30,150 bases of DNA from an uncultured Eubacteriales bacterium (lineage in GTDB: Bacteria > Bacillota > Clostridia > Oscillospirales > Oscillospiraceae): assembly GCA_900552015.1 (NCBI GenBank), contig URXY01000020.1:1-30150 (forward strand), read 5' to 3'. Below are positions 15,077 through 23,190 of the stretch, piece after piece; positions within the stretch are counted from its first letter, which is position 1, and each line of letters starts with the position of its first letter. The notes under the pieces are model-generated. The model did not search any database. It worked only from the letters and a program-made list of their open reading frames with translations, and was not told the DNA's origin. Made by a program: the position numbers and the translations under genes.

Positions 15077-16198
15077 ATGAAAGTCATCTTTACCTGCGGC
15101 GGCACGGCAGGGCACGTGAACCCAGCGCTTGCCATCGCCGGCTATATGCGCGAAAGGGACGCGAGCACGCAGATCCTGTTCGTCGGCGCGGAGCGCGGCT
15201 TAGAGCGTGATCTCATCGCGCACACGGACTATCCGTTCCGCACGGTGAATATCTCGTCATTTCACCGCTCGTTCAAGCCTGCGGAGATCCGGCACAACCT
15301 TGTCTCGCTCAAAAATCTCGCCCACGCCGAGCGTGAGGCGAACGCGATCTTGAACGATTTTAAACCGGACCTCATCGTCGGCACCGGCGGCTATGCGAGC
15401 TATCCGCTCGTGCGCTACGGTGCAAAGGCGGGCATCCCGACAGCGGTGCATGAGTCGAACATCGTGCCGGGGCTGACGACGCGGCAGCTCGAGCCGCACT
15501 GCGACCGCATCATGGTCGGCTTTGAGGACTGCCGCGCGCACTACAAGCATCCCGAGAAGGTGGTCGTGACCGGTACGCCTGTGCGCGGTGACTTTTTTGC
15601 TTTGACAAAGGAGCAGGCGAAGGAAAAGCTCGGCGTGAACGACGGACGCAAGCTCATCGTCTCGTTCTGGGGCAGCCTCGGGTCGAACGCGATGAACCGC
15701 GCGATGGCGGAGTTTCTGGCGCTTGAGAGCGCGAAGGAGCCCTTTTACCATATCCACGGCGTCGGCGAAATTTGCTGGAAGTCCATGCAGCAGTGGCTCA
15801 GCGACGACGGTGTGGACCTTTCCGCCCATCCCGCGCTCGAGGTGCGCGAGTATATCTACGACATGGCGGCCGTCATGCGCGCGGCTGATCTGGTCATCTG
15901 TCGCGCGGGCGCGTCCACGCTCAGCGAACTGACGGCGCTCGGCGTTCCGGCAATTTTAGTGCCGTCGCCCAATGTGACGAACCACCATCAGGAGAAGAAC
16001 GCGGCGCTGCTCGGCGACCACGGCGCGGCACTGGTGCTCGGAGAAGAGGGCCTAGACGGCAAGAAGCTCTTCGCCGCCGCGGCGGGCATCCTGAACGATC
16101 CGCAGCGGATGGAGACGATGTCTCAAAACATGGCGGCGCTCGGCATTCCCGACGCGACCAAGCGCATCTACGACACAGTGATGACGCTGCTCAAGTGA
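15077..16198 (+). CDS. murG: UDP-GlcNAc:lipid I N-acetylglucosaminyltransferase MurG
   Basis: 373-residue peripheral membrane GT-B glycosyltransferase that turns lipid I into lipid II. The N-terminal CGGTAGHVNPALAIA loop and the GTGGYASYPLV and HESNIVPGLTTR motifs form the acceptor domain; ICRAGASTLSELTALGVPAILVPSPNVTNHHQEKNA (read in pieces, about 274-310) is the UDP-GlcNAc site. ATG 15077 has AAAGGAG at 15063-15069. It ends the ftsW-murG transcript at a strong terminator. Confidence 0.96.
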   Translation: MKVIFTCGGTAGHVNPALAIAGYMRERDASTQILFVGAERGLERDLIAHTDYPFRTVNISSFHRSFKPAEIRHNLVSLKNLAHAEREANAILNDFKPDLIVGTGGYASYPLVRYGAKAGIPTAVHESNIVPGLTTRQLEPHCDRIMVGFEDCRAHYKHPEKVVVTGTPVRGDFFALTKEQAKEKLGVNDGRKLIVSFWGSLGSNAMNRAMAEFLALESAKEPFYHIHGVGEICWKSMQQWLSDDGVDLSAHPALEVREYIYDMAAVMRAADLVICRAGASTLSELTALGVPAILVPSPNVTNHHQEKNAALLGDHGAALVLGEEGLDGKKLFAAAAGILNDPQRMETMSQNMAALGIPDATKRIYDTVMTLLK

Positions 16199-16208
16199 AA
16201 GAGAATAA

Positions 16209-16240
16209 AAAGGAAGCGAGCCGTGAGGCTCGCTTCCTTT
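16209..16240 (+). terminator. Bidirectional terminator between murG and the EEP gene
   Basis: A 14-bp perfect stem (16209-16222 with 16227-16240), GTGA loop, with A-run and T-run flanks. It serves two convergent transcripts. Confidence 0.9.
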
Positions 16241-16252
16241 ACTTTTGACGCT

Positions 16253-17356
16253 TTATTCCGCCTTCAAAATGAAGTCCATATAGACGGGGTTGTGGTCGGA
16301 GTAGCGGTAGCCCGTGTCGACGACGTCGGTCTTGACGGCATCGACGTTGTCGGATACGAGAAAGCCGTCGACCGTTACGCGGAAGGTCGTTTCCTCGTTG
16401 TAGGGTTCGTTGGCCGTGCGGCAGGTGGCGACGGGATGGTCGACGTCAAACGGCACGACGAGGGAGAGCCCGTCGGGGATCGTCCCCTCGGGGATGGGCT
16501 GCGCCCAGGTGTCGTTCTCGCCGCCCGCGACGCCGAAGATCTCGGCAGAATTGCCGAGCAGGTCCTTATTGAAGTCGCCGCCCGCGACGCAGTAGTTGCC
16601 GTTTTCGTATTCCGCCAGCATGTCGGCGCAGAGCATTTCAAGCTGCTCGGTCGCGATGGTGCCGTCGGACGTGTAGGCCGAAAGATGCAGGTTATAGAGC
16701 ACCAGCTCCCTGCTGTTTTCCATCGGGATGCGGCTGACGGAGTAGCAGCGGTCCAGGTCGACGAGCTTCATGATGCCCGTCTCGATCGGCAGCGAACGGC
16801 GCACGGCGGAAGAGATCGGGTGACGTGAGAGCGTCACGATACCGGACTGGTTCGCGCCGTGGGGGTTGATAAAGGGATAGAAGAGGTAGGGACTGTCGTA
16901 ATTCTGCGCGAATACCTTGTTAAATTCGCTGTTCCCCATCACATCGTCGAGATAAGCGTCCTCTGCGATGTGCCAGCTGCGCGTGCCGTAGATATCGACC
17001 TCCTGAAAGAGCGCAAAGTCGGGCGAAAGGTCCTTGACGAGCGAGACCTCGCCGCGCATATTCTCATCAACGGCCTGCCTGCTGCGGGCGCGGCTCTCCT
17101 TACCGCCGTCCATGAAGAAGCTGTAATCGGCGCTGTACGCGCCGAAGCCTACGTTGGCCGACGAAACGCGATAGGTGACGCCGGTCTGCGGCGCGCCCTC
17201 CATCGGTGCGGCAGATGCGGCGTCGCAGTGCGCAACGCCAAGCTTCTGCATATCCTCCACACGGTAGTAGGCGGCAAAGACATAGATGACGTAGGCCAGC
17301 ACGATCAAAATGAGCGCCAGCAGGATATAGAGCGCGATCTTCAGCGGTTTTTTCAT
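16253..17356 (-). CDS. Membrane-anchored endonuclease/exonuclease/phosphatase family protein
   Basis: 367 residues. One N-terminal transmembrane helix (about 7-30) after a short basic start would place the catalytic domain outside the cell. The EEP fold is complete by motif: E119 in LFQEVD, H224 in YNLHLSAY, D261 and N263 in GGDFNKD, D330 in VDGFL and D354-H355 in YSDHNP. The family includes DNases, phosphodiesterases and sphingomyelinase-like lipid phosphatases, so the substrate is open. ATG 17356 has AAAGGAG upstream. It is transcribed against the dcw genes on both sides, so it is not part of their operon and looks like an insertion between murG and murA. I found no confident promoter of its own. 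Confidence 0.88.
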   Translation of the reverse strand: MKKPLKIALYILLALILIVLAYVIYVFAAYYRVEDMQKLGVAHCDAASAAPMEGAPQTGVTYRVSSANVGFGAYSADYSFFMDGGKESRARSRQAVDENMRGEVSLVKDLSPDFALFQEVDIYGTRSWHIAEDAYLDDVMGNSEFNKVFAQNYDSPYLFYPFINPHGANQSGIVTLSRHPISSAVRRSLPIETGIMKLVDLDRCYSVSRIPMENSRELVLYNLHLSAYTSDGTIATEQLEMLCADMLAEYENGNYCVAGGDFNKDLLGNSAEIFGVAGGENDTWAQPIPEGTIPDGLSLVVPFDVDHPVATCRTANEPYNEETTFRVTVDGFLVSDNVDAVKTDVVDTGYRYSDHNPVYMDFILKAE

Positions 17357-17434
17357 CGAAAAACTCCTTTCGGGGACCAGTGATAGTGTCTCCATTTTGC
17401 CACAAAGCGCGGGGGAAAGCAAGGCAAAAAGAAG

Positions 17435-17463
17435 TTGACGCACCGGTGCAAAGCGGCTATACT
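17435..17463 (+). promoter_or_regulatory. Sigma-A promoter of murA-ftsQ with palindrome in the spacer
   Basis: TTGACG (17435-17440) and TATACT (17458-17463) are 17 bp apart. The spacer holds a perfect 10-bp palindrome, GCACCGGTGC (17440-17449). An outer inverted repeat TTTTGCC (17395-17401) and GGCAAAA (17423-17429) lies just upstream. Confidence 0.82.
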
Positions 17464-17560
17464 GAAAATGCAGGAATATTGCCCTGCGCCCTATGCTGTC
17501 ACCCCGTTCCGCCCTGCGCGCATACGATGAAACAGAATGTGCTTTGTGGGAGGGAACGCG

Positions 17561-18820
17561 ATGTGTGAGCTCTATGTGGAGGGCGGAGAGCGCCTGTACG
17601 GAGAACTGAGGATACAAGGCTCGAAAAACAGCGTGCTGCCGATCCTGGCGGCGGCGCTTTTGTGCGCGGACACCTGCGTGATCGAAAATTGCCCGAGGCT
17701 GCGGGATGTGGAGGCGTCTGTCGCCATTTTGCGGCACTTAGGCTGCTGCACGCATTGGGAAAGCGATGCGCTCGTGGTGGATACGGCGCGCATGGACCGC
17801 TGCGCGGTGCCGGATGCGTTGATGCGGGAGATGCGCTCATCGGTCATCTTCCTCGGCGCGATCTTAGCGCGCTGCAGGGAGGCGACGATCTGCTATCCCG
17901 GCGGCTGCGAGCTGGGTCCGCGACCCATCGACCTGCATTTGAGCGCCCTTCGCACGCTGGGGGCTGAGATCAGGGAGAGCGGCGGCGAGCTCAAGTTCCG
18001 GGGCGAAACGCTCCTCGGGAGCGATGTGTACTTACCCATGCCGAGCGTGGGAGCGACGGAGAACGCCATCCTCTGCGCCTGCGGCGCGGACGGTGTGACG
18101 ACCATTTACAACGCCGCGCGAGAGCCGGAGATCGCCGACCTTCAGAATTTCATCAACGCCATGGGCGGCAATATCCGCGGTGCGGGCGGGTCGATCATCA
18201 CGGTCGAGGGGAAGCGTGCGCTGCACGGCGGAACATACCGCATCATCGCCGACCGCATCGTGGGCGCGACGTATCTCTGCGCCGCGGCCTGCTGCGGGGG
18301 AGAGGTGCGCCTTTACGGCGTGGACCCGCGGCCGCTTTCGACCATTTCCGGTGCGTTGAGCGAGGCGGGCTGCACGGTCAAAAGCGGGGAGGACGATGTT
18401 TTCCTCCAAAGTGATGGCAGTCTTAGATCCATCCACCCTGTGCGCACGGCACCCTATCCGGGCTTTCCGACGGACGCGCAGCCGGTGCTGATGGCGGCGC
18501 TTTTGAAAAGCGCGGGCAGCACCGTTTTTGTAGAGAATATTTTTGAAAACCGTTACCGCCATGTCGACGAGCTGGCGCGCATGGGCGCGGAGGTGCGCGT
18601 CGCGGGGCGCGTGGCCGTCGTCACGGGACGCGAGCACCTGCACGGCGCGCGCGTCAAGTGCACCGACCTTCGCGCGGGCGCGGCGCTCGTCATCGCGGGC
18701 TTGCAGGCAGACGGGCTCACGCGCGTCTCGCGCATCGAGCACATCGACCGGGGATATGAGAGCATCGAGCGCGACTTGAGCGCGCTGGGCGCGCACATCC
18801 GGAGGGAAACGGTCACATAA
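17561..18820 (+). CDS. murA: UDP-N-acetylglucosamine 1-carboxyvinyltransferase MurA
   Basis: 419-residue cytosolic enzyme of the first committed step of peptidoglycan synthesis (enolpyruvyl transfer from PEP to UDP-GlcNAc). KNS at the N-terminus (QGSKNSVLPILAAALL) and PGGCELGPRPIDLHL are diagnostic; C116 in the latter is the PEP-reactive, fosfomycin-target cysteine. ATG 17561 was chosen because GGGAGG lies at 17549-17554 and the family begins here. Firmicutes often have two MurA paralogs, and this is one of them. It leads a murA-ftsQ transcript from its own promoter. Confidence 0.95.
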   Translation: MCELYVEGGERLYGELRIQGSKNSVLPILAAALLCADTCVIENCPRLRDVEASVAILRHLGCCTHWESDALVVDTARMDRCAVPDALMREMRSSVIFLGAILARCREATICYPGGCELGPRPIDLHLSALRTLGAEIRESGGELKFRGETLLGSDVYLPMPSVGATENAILCACGADGVTTIYNAAREPEIADLQNFINAMGGNIRGAGGSIITVEGKRALHGGTYRIIADRIVGATYLCAAACCGGEVRLYGVDPRPLSTISGALSEAGCTVKSGEDDVFLQSDGSLRSIHPVRTAPYPGFPTDAQPVLMAALLKSAGSTVFVENIFENRYRHVDELARMGAEVRVAGRVAVVTGREHLHGARVKCTDLRAGAALVIAGLQADGLTRVSRIEHIDRGYESIERDLSALGAHIRRETVT

Positions 18821-18844
18821 GGACGATAAAAGGCAGGACCAATT

Positions 18845-19597
18845 ATGGCAGCTAAGCGAAGAAACAGACGGCGCAGGCGGGGAAGAGCCTCTTTCCTGCT
18901 CCGGCTGCTGAGTCTGATCATCGTGGTCGCGGCGATCGTCGCCGCGCTGACGATGTTTTTCCGCATCGATACGATCGTGGTGGAGGGCAACGAACGCTAC
19001 ACCGACGAGCAGATCATCGAGGCGGCAGGCGTGCAGAAGGAGCAGAACCTTGTGCTGCTGAACAAATACAACGTCAAGCAGGCGATATTCGACCAGCTCC
19101 CCTATGTGGAGACCGTGGTCATCAACCGCAAATATCCTGACGCGCTCATTTTGACGGTGACGGAGTGCTCAGCCTCCGCCGCGCTGTCCGGTGCGGGCGG
19201 AACATGGCTCATGAGCGACGAGGGGAAGATCCTTGAGCGCACCGCCCAGATCCCGGAGGGCTGCGTGAGTGTGACGGGCAGCGAGCTCGTCGAGCCTGCG
19301 GTCGGCACGCAGGCGGCATTCTCTGAGGAGGATTCCTATAAGCTCGACCGCCTGCTCACGCTGCTGCGCGCGGCGGAGGAAAAGCAGCTTTTAGGCATGA
19401 TCGGCTCCATCGACCTCGGCGACGGTACGGCCATCACGCTCACCTATCTTGACCGCTTCACGGTCAAGATGCCGTGGGACGCAGACCTTGCCTATAAGCT
19501 CGAAAATGTGCGCACGGTGGTGGATGTGCTCGAAGCCAACGAGACCGGCACGATCGATCTGATGACCGACGGCAAGGCAAGTTTTATCCCGAACTGA
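18845..19597 (+). CDS. ftsQ: Cell division protein FtsQ/DivIB
   Basis: 250-residue bitopic membrane protein: arginine-rich cytoplasmic tail (1-14), one transmembrane helix (about 16-39), then an external POTRA domain starting IDTIVVEGNERYTDEQIIEA (41-60), followed by the FtsQ beta domain. It binds FtsL and FtsB and regulates septal wall synthesis. It lies 24 bp after murA and before ftsZ, the standard place, but ftsA is absent between them. Confidence 0.9.
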   Translation: MAAKRRNRRRRRGRASFLLRLLSLIIVVAAIVAALTMFFRIDTIVVEGNERYTDEQIIEAAGVQKEQNLVLLNKYNVKQAIFDQLPYVETVVINRKYPDALILTVTECSASAALSGAGGTWLMSDEGKILERTAQIPEGCVSVTGSELVEPAVGTQAAFSEEDSYKLDRLLTLLRAAEEKQLLGMIGSIDLGDGTAITLTYLDRFTVKMPWDADLAYKLENVRTVVDVLEANETGTIDLMTDGKASFIPN

Positions 19598-19648
19598 GGG
19601 CGGGCGGCGGTCTACATAAAAAAGTTTCTCCGAAATGGCCGATTGCTA

Positions 19649-19677
19649 TTGACCGCGGGGGAAAACCGTAATACAAT
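19649..19677 (+). promoter_or_regulatory. Sigma-A promoter of ftsZ
   Basis: TTGACC (19649-19654) and TACAAT (19672-19677) with a 17-bp spacer, giving a leader of about 77 nt. FtsZ can thus be expressed apart from murA-ftsQ; no terminator separates them, so readthrough is also possible. Confidence 0.85.
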
Positions 19678-19760
19678 GATGAAGATAACAAATACCTGAT
19701 ATTGTGGCGCTTGCAGCGGCAGGCGCTTTGCCCATACAACAGATTGCAGGAGGAACCGAC

Positions 19761-20888
19761 ATGGCATTCGGATTGGAGACCGGCCCCGAGAACGTAGTGA
19801 AGATCAAGGTCATCGGCGTTGGCGGCGGCGGTAACAACGTCGTCAACCGCATGGTGCGCACAGGTGCGCGCGGTGTGGATTTTGTCGCAGTCAACACAGA
19901 TAAGCAGGCGCTCAATGTGTCCGCCGCTACCTATAAGATCCAGATCGGCGAAAAGCTGACCCATGGCCAGGGCGCGGGCTCCGACCCCGAGGTCGGCCGC
20001 AAGAGCGCTGAGGAGAGCCGCAACCAGATCGCCAAGGCGCTCGAAGACACCGATATGGTCTTCATCACCGCCGGCATGGGCGGCGGCACCGGTACGGGCG
20101 GCGCGCCCATCGTCGCCGAGATCGCGCGCGAGGCGGGCATTCTGACCGTCGGCGTCGTGACGAAGCCCTTCGGCTTTGAAGGCCGCCGCCGCATGACGCA
20201 GGCGGAAGCGGGCATCGAAGAGCTCAAGACCAAGGTCGACTCGCTCGTCATCATCCCGAACGAGCGCCTCAAGCACGCGACCGACCAGAAGATCACCTTT
20301 GCCAACGCGTTCGAGATCGCGGACGACGTGCTGCGTCAGGCGGTGCAGAGCATCTCTGACCTGATCCGCGACACGGGCTTCATCAACCTCGACTTTGCCG
20401 ACGTGACCGCCATCATGAAGGATGCGGGCCTTGCCCACATGGGTGTCGGCCGCGCTGCGGGCAAGAACAAGGCCGAGGAGGCCGCGCGCATGGCGATCTC
20501 CTCCCCGCTGCTGGAGACCTCCATCAACGGCGCGCACGGTGTGCTCATCAACGTCACGGGCTCGATGGACATCGGCCTCGACGAGGTCGAGCAGGCAGCG
20601 TCCCTCGTGCAGGAGGCCGTGCATCCCGACGCGCTCACGATCTTCGGCGCCACGTTCGACGAGACGCTCGACGATGAGATCCGTGTCACCGTTATCGCCA
20701 CGGGCTTCGATAAGGCACCCGGCGCGATCGACTTCAACAAGGAGAAGGCTGCTGCCGCCGGCACTGCGCCCGAGGGCGGCCTTGCCCCCCTCGACTTTGA
20801 CAAGGACAAGGCCGAGGAGGAAGCCAAGCACGAGGAAGAGCCCGATCCGTTTGAGGACATCTTCAAGATTTTTAACCGCGAGCATTGA
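19761..20888 (+). CDS. ftsZ: Cell division protein FtsZ
   Basis: 375-residue tubulin-like GTPase that forms the Z ring. IKVIGVGGGGNNVVNRM opens the nucleotide domain, the GTP signature GGGTGTGGAPI is intact, and INLDFADVTAIM carries the catalytic T7-loop region. ATG 19761 has AGGAGGA at 19748-19754; the frame extends upstream to 19704 but without a ribosome site. The variable tail is acidic and ends PFEDIFKIFNREH, which differs from the common IPxFLR-type C-terminal peptide that binds FtsA, ZipA and SepF. ftsA is also missing here. Confidence 0.97.
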   Translation: MAFGLETGPENVVKIKVIGVGGGGNNVVNRMVRTGARGVDFVAVNTDKQALNVSAATYKIQIGEKLTHGQGAGSDPEVGRKSAEESRNQIAKALEDTDMVFITAGMGGGTGTGGAPIVAEIAREAGILTVGVVTKPFGFEGRRRMTQAEAGIEELKTKVDSLVIIPNERLKHATDQKITFANAFEIADDVLRQAVQSISDLIRDTGFINLDFADVTAIMKDAGLAHMGVGRAAGKNKAEEAARMAISSPLLETSINGAHGVLINVTGSMDIGLDEVEQAASLVQEAVHPDALTIFGATFDETLDDEIRVTVIATGFDKAPGAIDFNKEKAAAAGTAPEGGLAPLDFDKDKAEEEAKHEEEPDPFEDIFKIFNREH

Positions 20889-20900
20889 GAAAAATTTCCA

Positions 20901-20934
20901 AAATTCCGCAGACTTTGGTCTGCGGAATTTTTTT
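20901..20934 (+). terminator. Terminator of ftsZ
   Basis: A 13-bp perfect stem (20901-20913 with 20918-20930), TTTG loop and a run of seven T residues. The rest of the gap to spoIVB (20935-21127) shows no clear promoter. Confidence 0.93.
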
Positions 20935-21127
20935 GCCCGCATTCCGCCACGGGTCCGCGAGCGACGATGCCAGCGTATCAAAATTTTGCACCTTTTAATT
21001 TTGCCCGAAGCGCAGAAAGTAAATGCGCCGGAGAAAGAGAAAGAAAAAAACGGCAAAATGAAACGGCCGCCGCACTGGGCGCGCACGGCGCGGCGGCACG
21101 TTTTCAAATCGCAAAAGGGGTGAGAGA

Positions 21128-22159
21128 ATGAATGGAACGCATCGCGCAAGGAGACGAACGGCAGCGCTGCTGCTGGGATTTTTTGCCGCTGCGCTGCTTG
21201 ACGCAGCACCCGCGCGTGCCGCGGAGGAGCCGGTGCGCGAGCTGATCGCCGTGGGCCAGCCCATCGGCGTGAAGCTCTTTTCCGACGGCGTGCTCGTTAT
21301 CGGTTTTTCTGACGGAGATACCGCCGCGAAGGCGTGCGGGCTCAAGGAAGGCGACATCATCACAGCTCTCGGCGGCGAGAGTCTGGATACCATCGAAGAG
21401 CTGCGCGCCTGTTTGAACGCGAACGGCGGGAGCGGCGCGGAGCTGACCGTGAAGCGCGGCAGCCGCACGCTGACGCTGGAGGCTTCGCCGCGGCGGGATG
21501 AGAGCGGGGAATACCGCCTCGGCGCATGGGTGCGCGACAGTATGGCTGGCATCGGTACGATGACCTTTTATGACCCGCAAAGCGGCACCTTCGGTGCGCT
21601 GGGCCACGGCGTGACGGATGTGGATACCGGCAAGCTCCTGCCGCTCGACCACGGCAGCATCATGAATGCGTCCGTCAAGGCAGTGAAAAAGGGAGAACAC
21701 GGGGCGCCTGGCGAGCTCAAGGGCGACTTTGACTTCGCGCGAGACAGCGGCACGCTCTATGCCAACACCGAGAGCGGCATTTTTGGCAAGCTCTCGGCGC
21801 AGGATGCAGCGGTGCTCGGCGGCAAAGCTTATTCCATCGCAGCAAGAGACGAGGTGAAAACGGGAAGCGCGACGATCCTTGCGACTGTGAATGGAAACGA
21901 GACAAAGGAGTACGCCATCGAGATCGAAAAGGTGTATCCTGCCTCGGGTGCATCGAGAAATCTGCTGCTGCGTGTCACGGATGAAGCGCTGCTTGAAAAG
22001 ACCGGCGGCGTCGTGCAGGGGATGAGCGGCAGCGCCATCCTGCAAAACGGCAAGCTCATCGGCGCGGTGACGCATGTCCTTTTGGACGACTCAAGCAGAG
22101 GTTATGGAATTTTTATCGAAAATATGCTCGATGCGGCGGGCCTTTCTTATGAGGCATAG
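21128..22159 (+). CDS. spoIVB: SpoIVB serine peptidase
   Basis: 343-residue secreted S55-family protease. In sporulation SpoIVB is made in the forespore, crosses into the intermembrane space and cleaves SpoIVFA, which frees SpoIVFB to process pro-sigma-K. A signal/anchor helix spans about 10-29, a PDZ domain about 45-120, and the peptidase follows with GALGHGVTDVDTG (H160) and VQGMSGSAIL (S300). It is shorter than B. subtilis SpoIVB (426), mainly at the N-terminus. ATG 21128 is preceded by GGGGTGAG. It lies directly before spo0A, the classical order. I could not find a sigma-F or sigma-G promoter upstream. Confidence 0.93.
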   Translation: MNGTHRARRRTAALLLGFFAAALLDAAPARAAEEPVRELIAVGQPIGVKLFSDGVLVIGFSDGDTAAKACGLKEGDIITALGGESLDTIEELRACLNANGGSGAELTVKRGSRTLTLEASPRRDESGEYRLGAWVRDSMAGIGTMTFYDPQSGTFGALGHGVTDVDTGKLLPLDHGSIMNASVKAVKKGEHGAPGELKGDFDFARDSGTLYANTESGIFGKLSAQDAAVLGGKAYSIAARDEVKTGSATILATVNGNETKEYAIEIEKVYPASGASRNLLLRVTDEALLEKTGGVVQGMSGSAILQNGKLIGAVTHVLLDDSSRGYGIFIENMLDAAGLSYEA

Positions 22160-22240
22160 CGTAAAGAAAAAATCAAAAAGACGTCGAAATGCGTAAAAAT
22201 GACCAAATAATACTGAAAAAGGCCAAATTTCCTGTTACCT

Positions 22241-22249
22241 TTCGACAAA
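22241..22249 (-). promoter_or_regulatory. Spo0A-binding site (0A box) upstream of spo0A
   Basis: TTCGACAAA is the exact reverse complement of the 0A box consensus TTTGTCGAA. It lies 6 bp before the -35 of the predicted spo0A promoter, so autoregulation is likely. Confidence 0.75.
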
Positions 22250-22255
22250 GTTCTC

Positions 22256-22284
22256 TTGAAAATGATGTCTGAATATGGTAGCTT
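22256..22284 (+). promoter_or_regulatory. Candidate spo0A promoter with inverted repeat over the -10
   Basis: TTGAAA (22256-22261), 17-bp spacer, then TAGCTT (22279-22284) preceded by an extended TGG. The -10 is weak. ATGGTA (22275-22280) and TACCAT (22287-22292) form an inverted repeat across it. I saw no sigma-H AGGA/GAAT pair. Confidence 0.5.
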
Positions 22285-22366
22285 ATTACCATGGCATAAC
22301 AAAGACGTCGTATTTTGCTGTGCAGCCGCACTTGGCGGCAAATTTGTGGAAAAGGACGGGAATGAC

Positions 22367-23125
22367 ATGGAAAACAAGATCACAGTCGAGTTAGCGGACG
22401 CGAATGAGGAGTTTCGCACAGCGCTGAAACAGACGCTGGACGCTGCGGGAGAGTTCGAGGTAGTGGGAAGCGCGTCGGACGGGCCGACGGCATATTCGCT
22501 GCTGGTTGAATGCAAGCCCCAGTTACTCGTGATGGACTTGCTGCTGCCGGGACTCGACGGCTTTGGCCTTCTGGAACAGGCGGCCAAGGCGAAGATGCAG
22601 CCGAAGACGGTCGTTGTGTCGGCGCTTTACCGTGACCAGGTCGTGTCGCAGGCGATGAACAAGGGCGTTTCCTTCTTCATGCCCAAGCCCTGCGAGATGA
22701 ACTCGCTGCTCGAGCGGCTGCGTCAGGCCGTGGAAGATGGCAGCGAAGAGGCGGAGGACGCATTCCAGTCGCTCGAGCGCGAAGTAACAGCCGTGATCCA
22801 CGAGGTCGGTGTGCCTGCACATATCAAGGGCTATCAGTATGTGCGCGAAGCTATTGTCATCGCCGTTCAGGATATGGACGTGATCAACGCCGTGACGAAG
22901 GTCCTCTATCCGGAGGTCGCACGCCGCTACAGCACCACACCCTCGCGCGTCGAGCGTGCTGTGCGCCATGCGATCGAGGTCGCATGGGACCGCGGCGACC
23001 TGGAAACGCTCCAGCGCTATTTTGGCTATACAGTATCCAACACGAAAGGAAAGCCGACCAACAGCGAGTTCATCGCCATGATCGCAGACCGCATCCGTTT
23101 ACAACGTAAAATTCGGAAGGCGTAA
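22367..23125 (+). CDS. spo0A: Sporulation master regulator Spo0A
   Basis: 252-residue response regulator governing entry into sporulation. The receiver domain (1-120) has phosphoacceptor D57 in LLVMDLLLPGLDG, S85 and K107. The C-terminal DNA-binding domain has the near-invariant TTPSRVERAVRHAIEVAWDRG recognition region (read in two parts) and KPTNSEFIAMIADRIR. One oddity: the acidic pair before D57 reads ADAN rather than ADDN, so one Mg2+ ligand is alanine (A12). ATG 22367 has AAAGGACGG before it and matches the family start; the frame extends upstream without support. It follows spoIVB and ends at a strong terminator. Confidence 0.96.
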   Translation: MENKITVELADANEEFRTALKQTLDAAGEFEVVGSASDGPTAYSLLVECKPQLLVMDLLLPGLDGFGLLEQAAKAKMQPKTVVVSALYRDQVVSQAMNKGVSFFMPKPCEMNSLLERLRQAVEDGSEEAEDAFQSLEREVTAVIHEVGVPAHIKGYQYVREAIVIAVQDMDVINAVTKVLYPEVARRYSTTPSRVERAVRHAIEVAWDRGDLETLQRYFGYTVSNTKGKPTNSEFIAMIADRIRLQRKIRKA

Positions 23126-23151
23126 ACGCTGACCGAATCGAGGAAGAGAAG

Positions 23152-23190
23152 AACAAGCACCCCGCAGATACTCCTGCGGGGTGCTTGTTT
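23152..23190. terminator. Bidirectional terminator between spo0A and the small ORF
   Basis: A 16-bp perfect stem (23152-23167 with 23174-23189) and 6-nt loop. It stops spo0A transcription on the plus strand and begins 1 bp beyond the last minus-strand gene. Confidence 0.9.

Noticed and set aside
20935..21127. Sigma-F or sigma-G promoter for spoIVB
   Set aside because: I looked for GYATA or GMATR with CATNNTA or GGNNANA partners at suitable spacing and found only partial matches.
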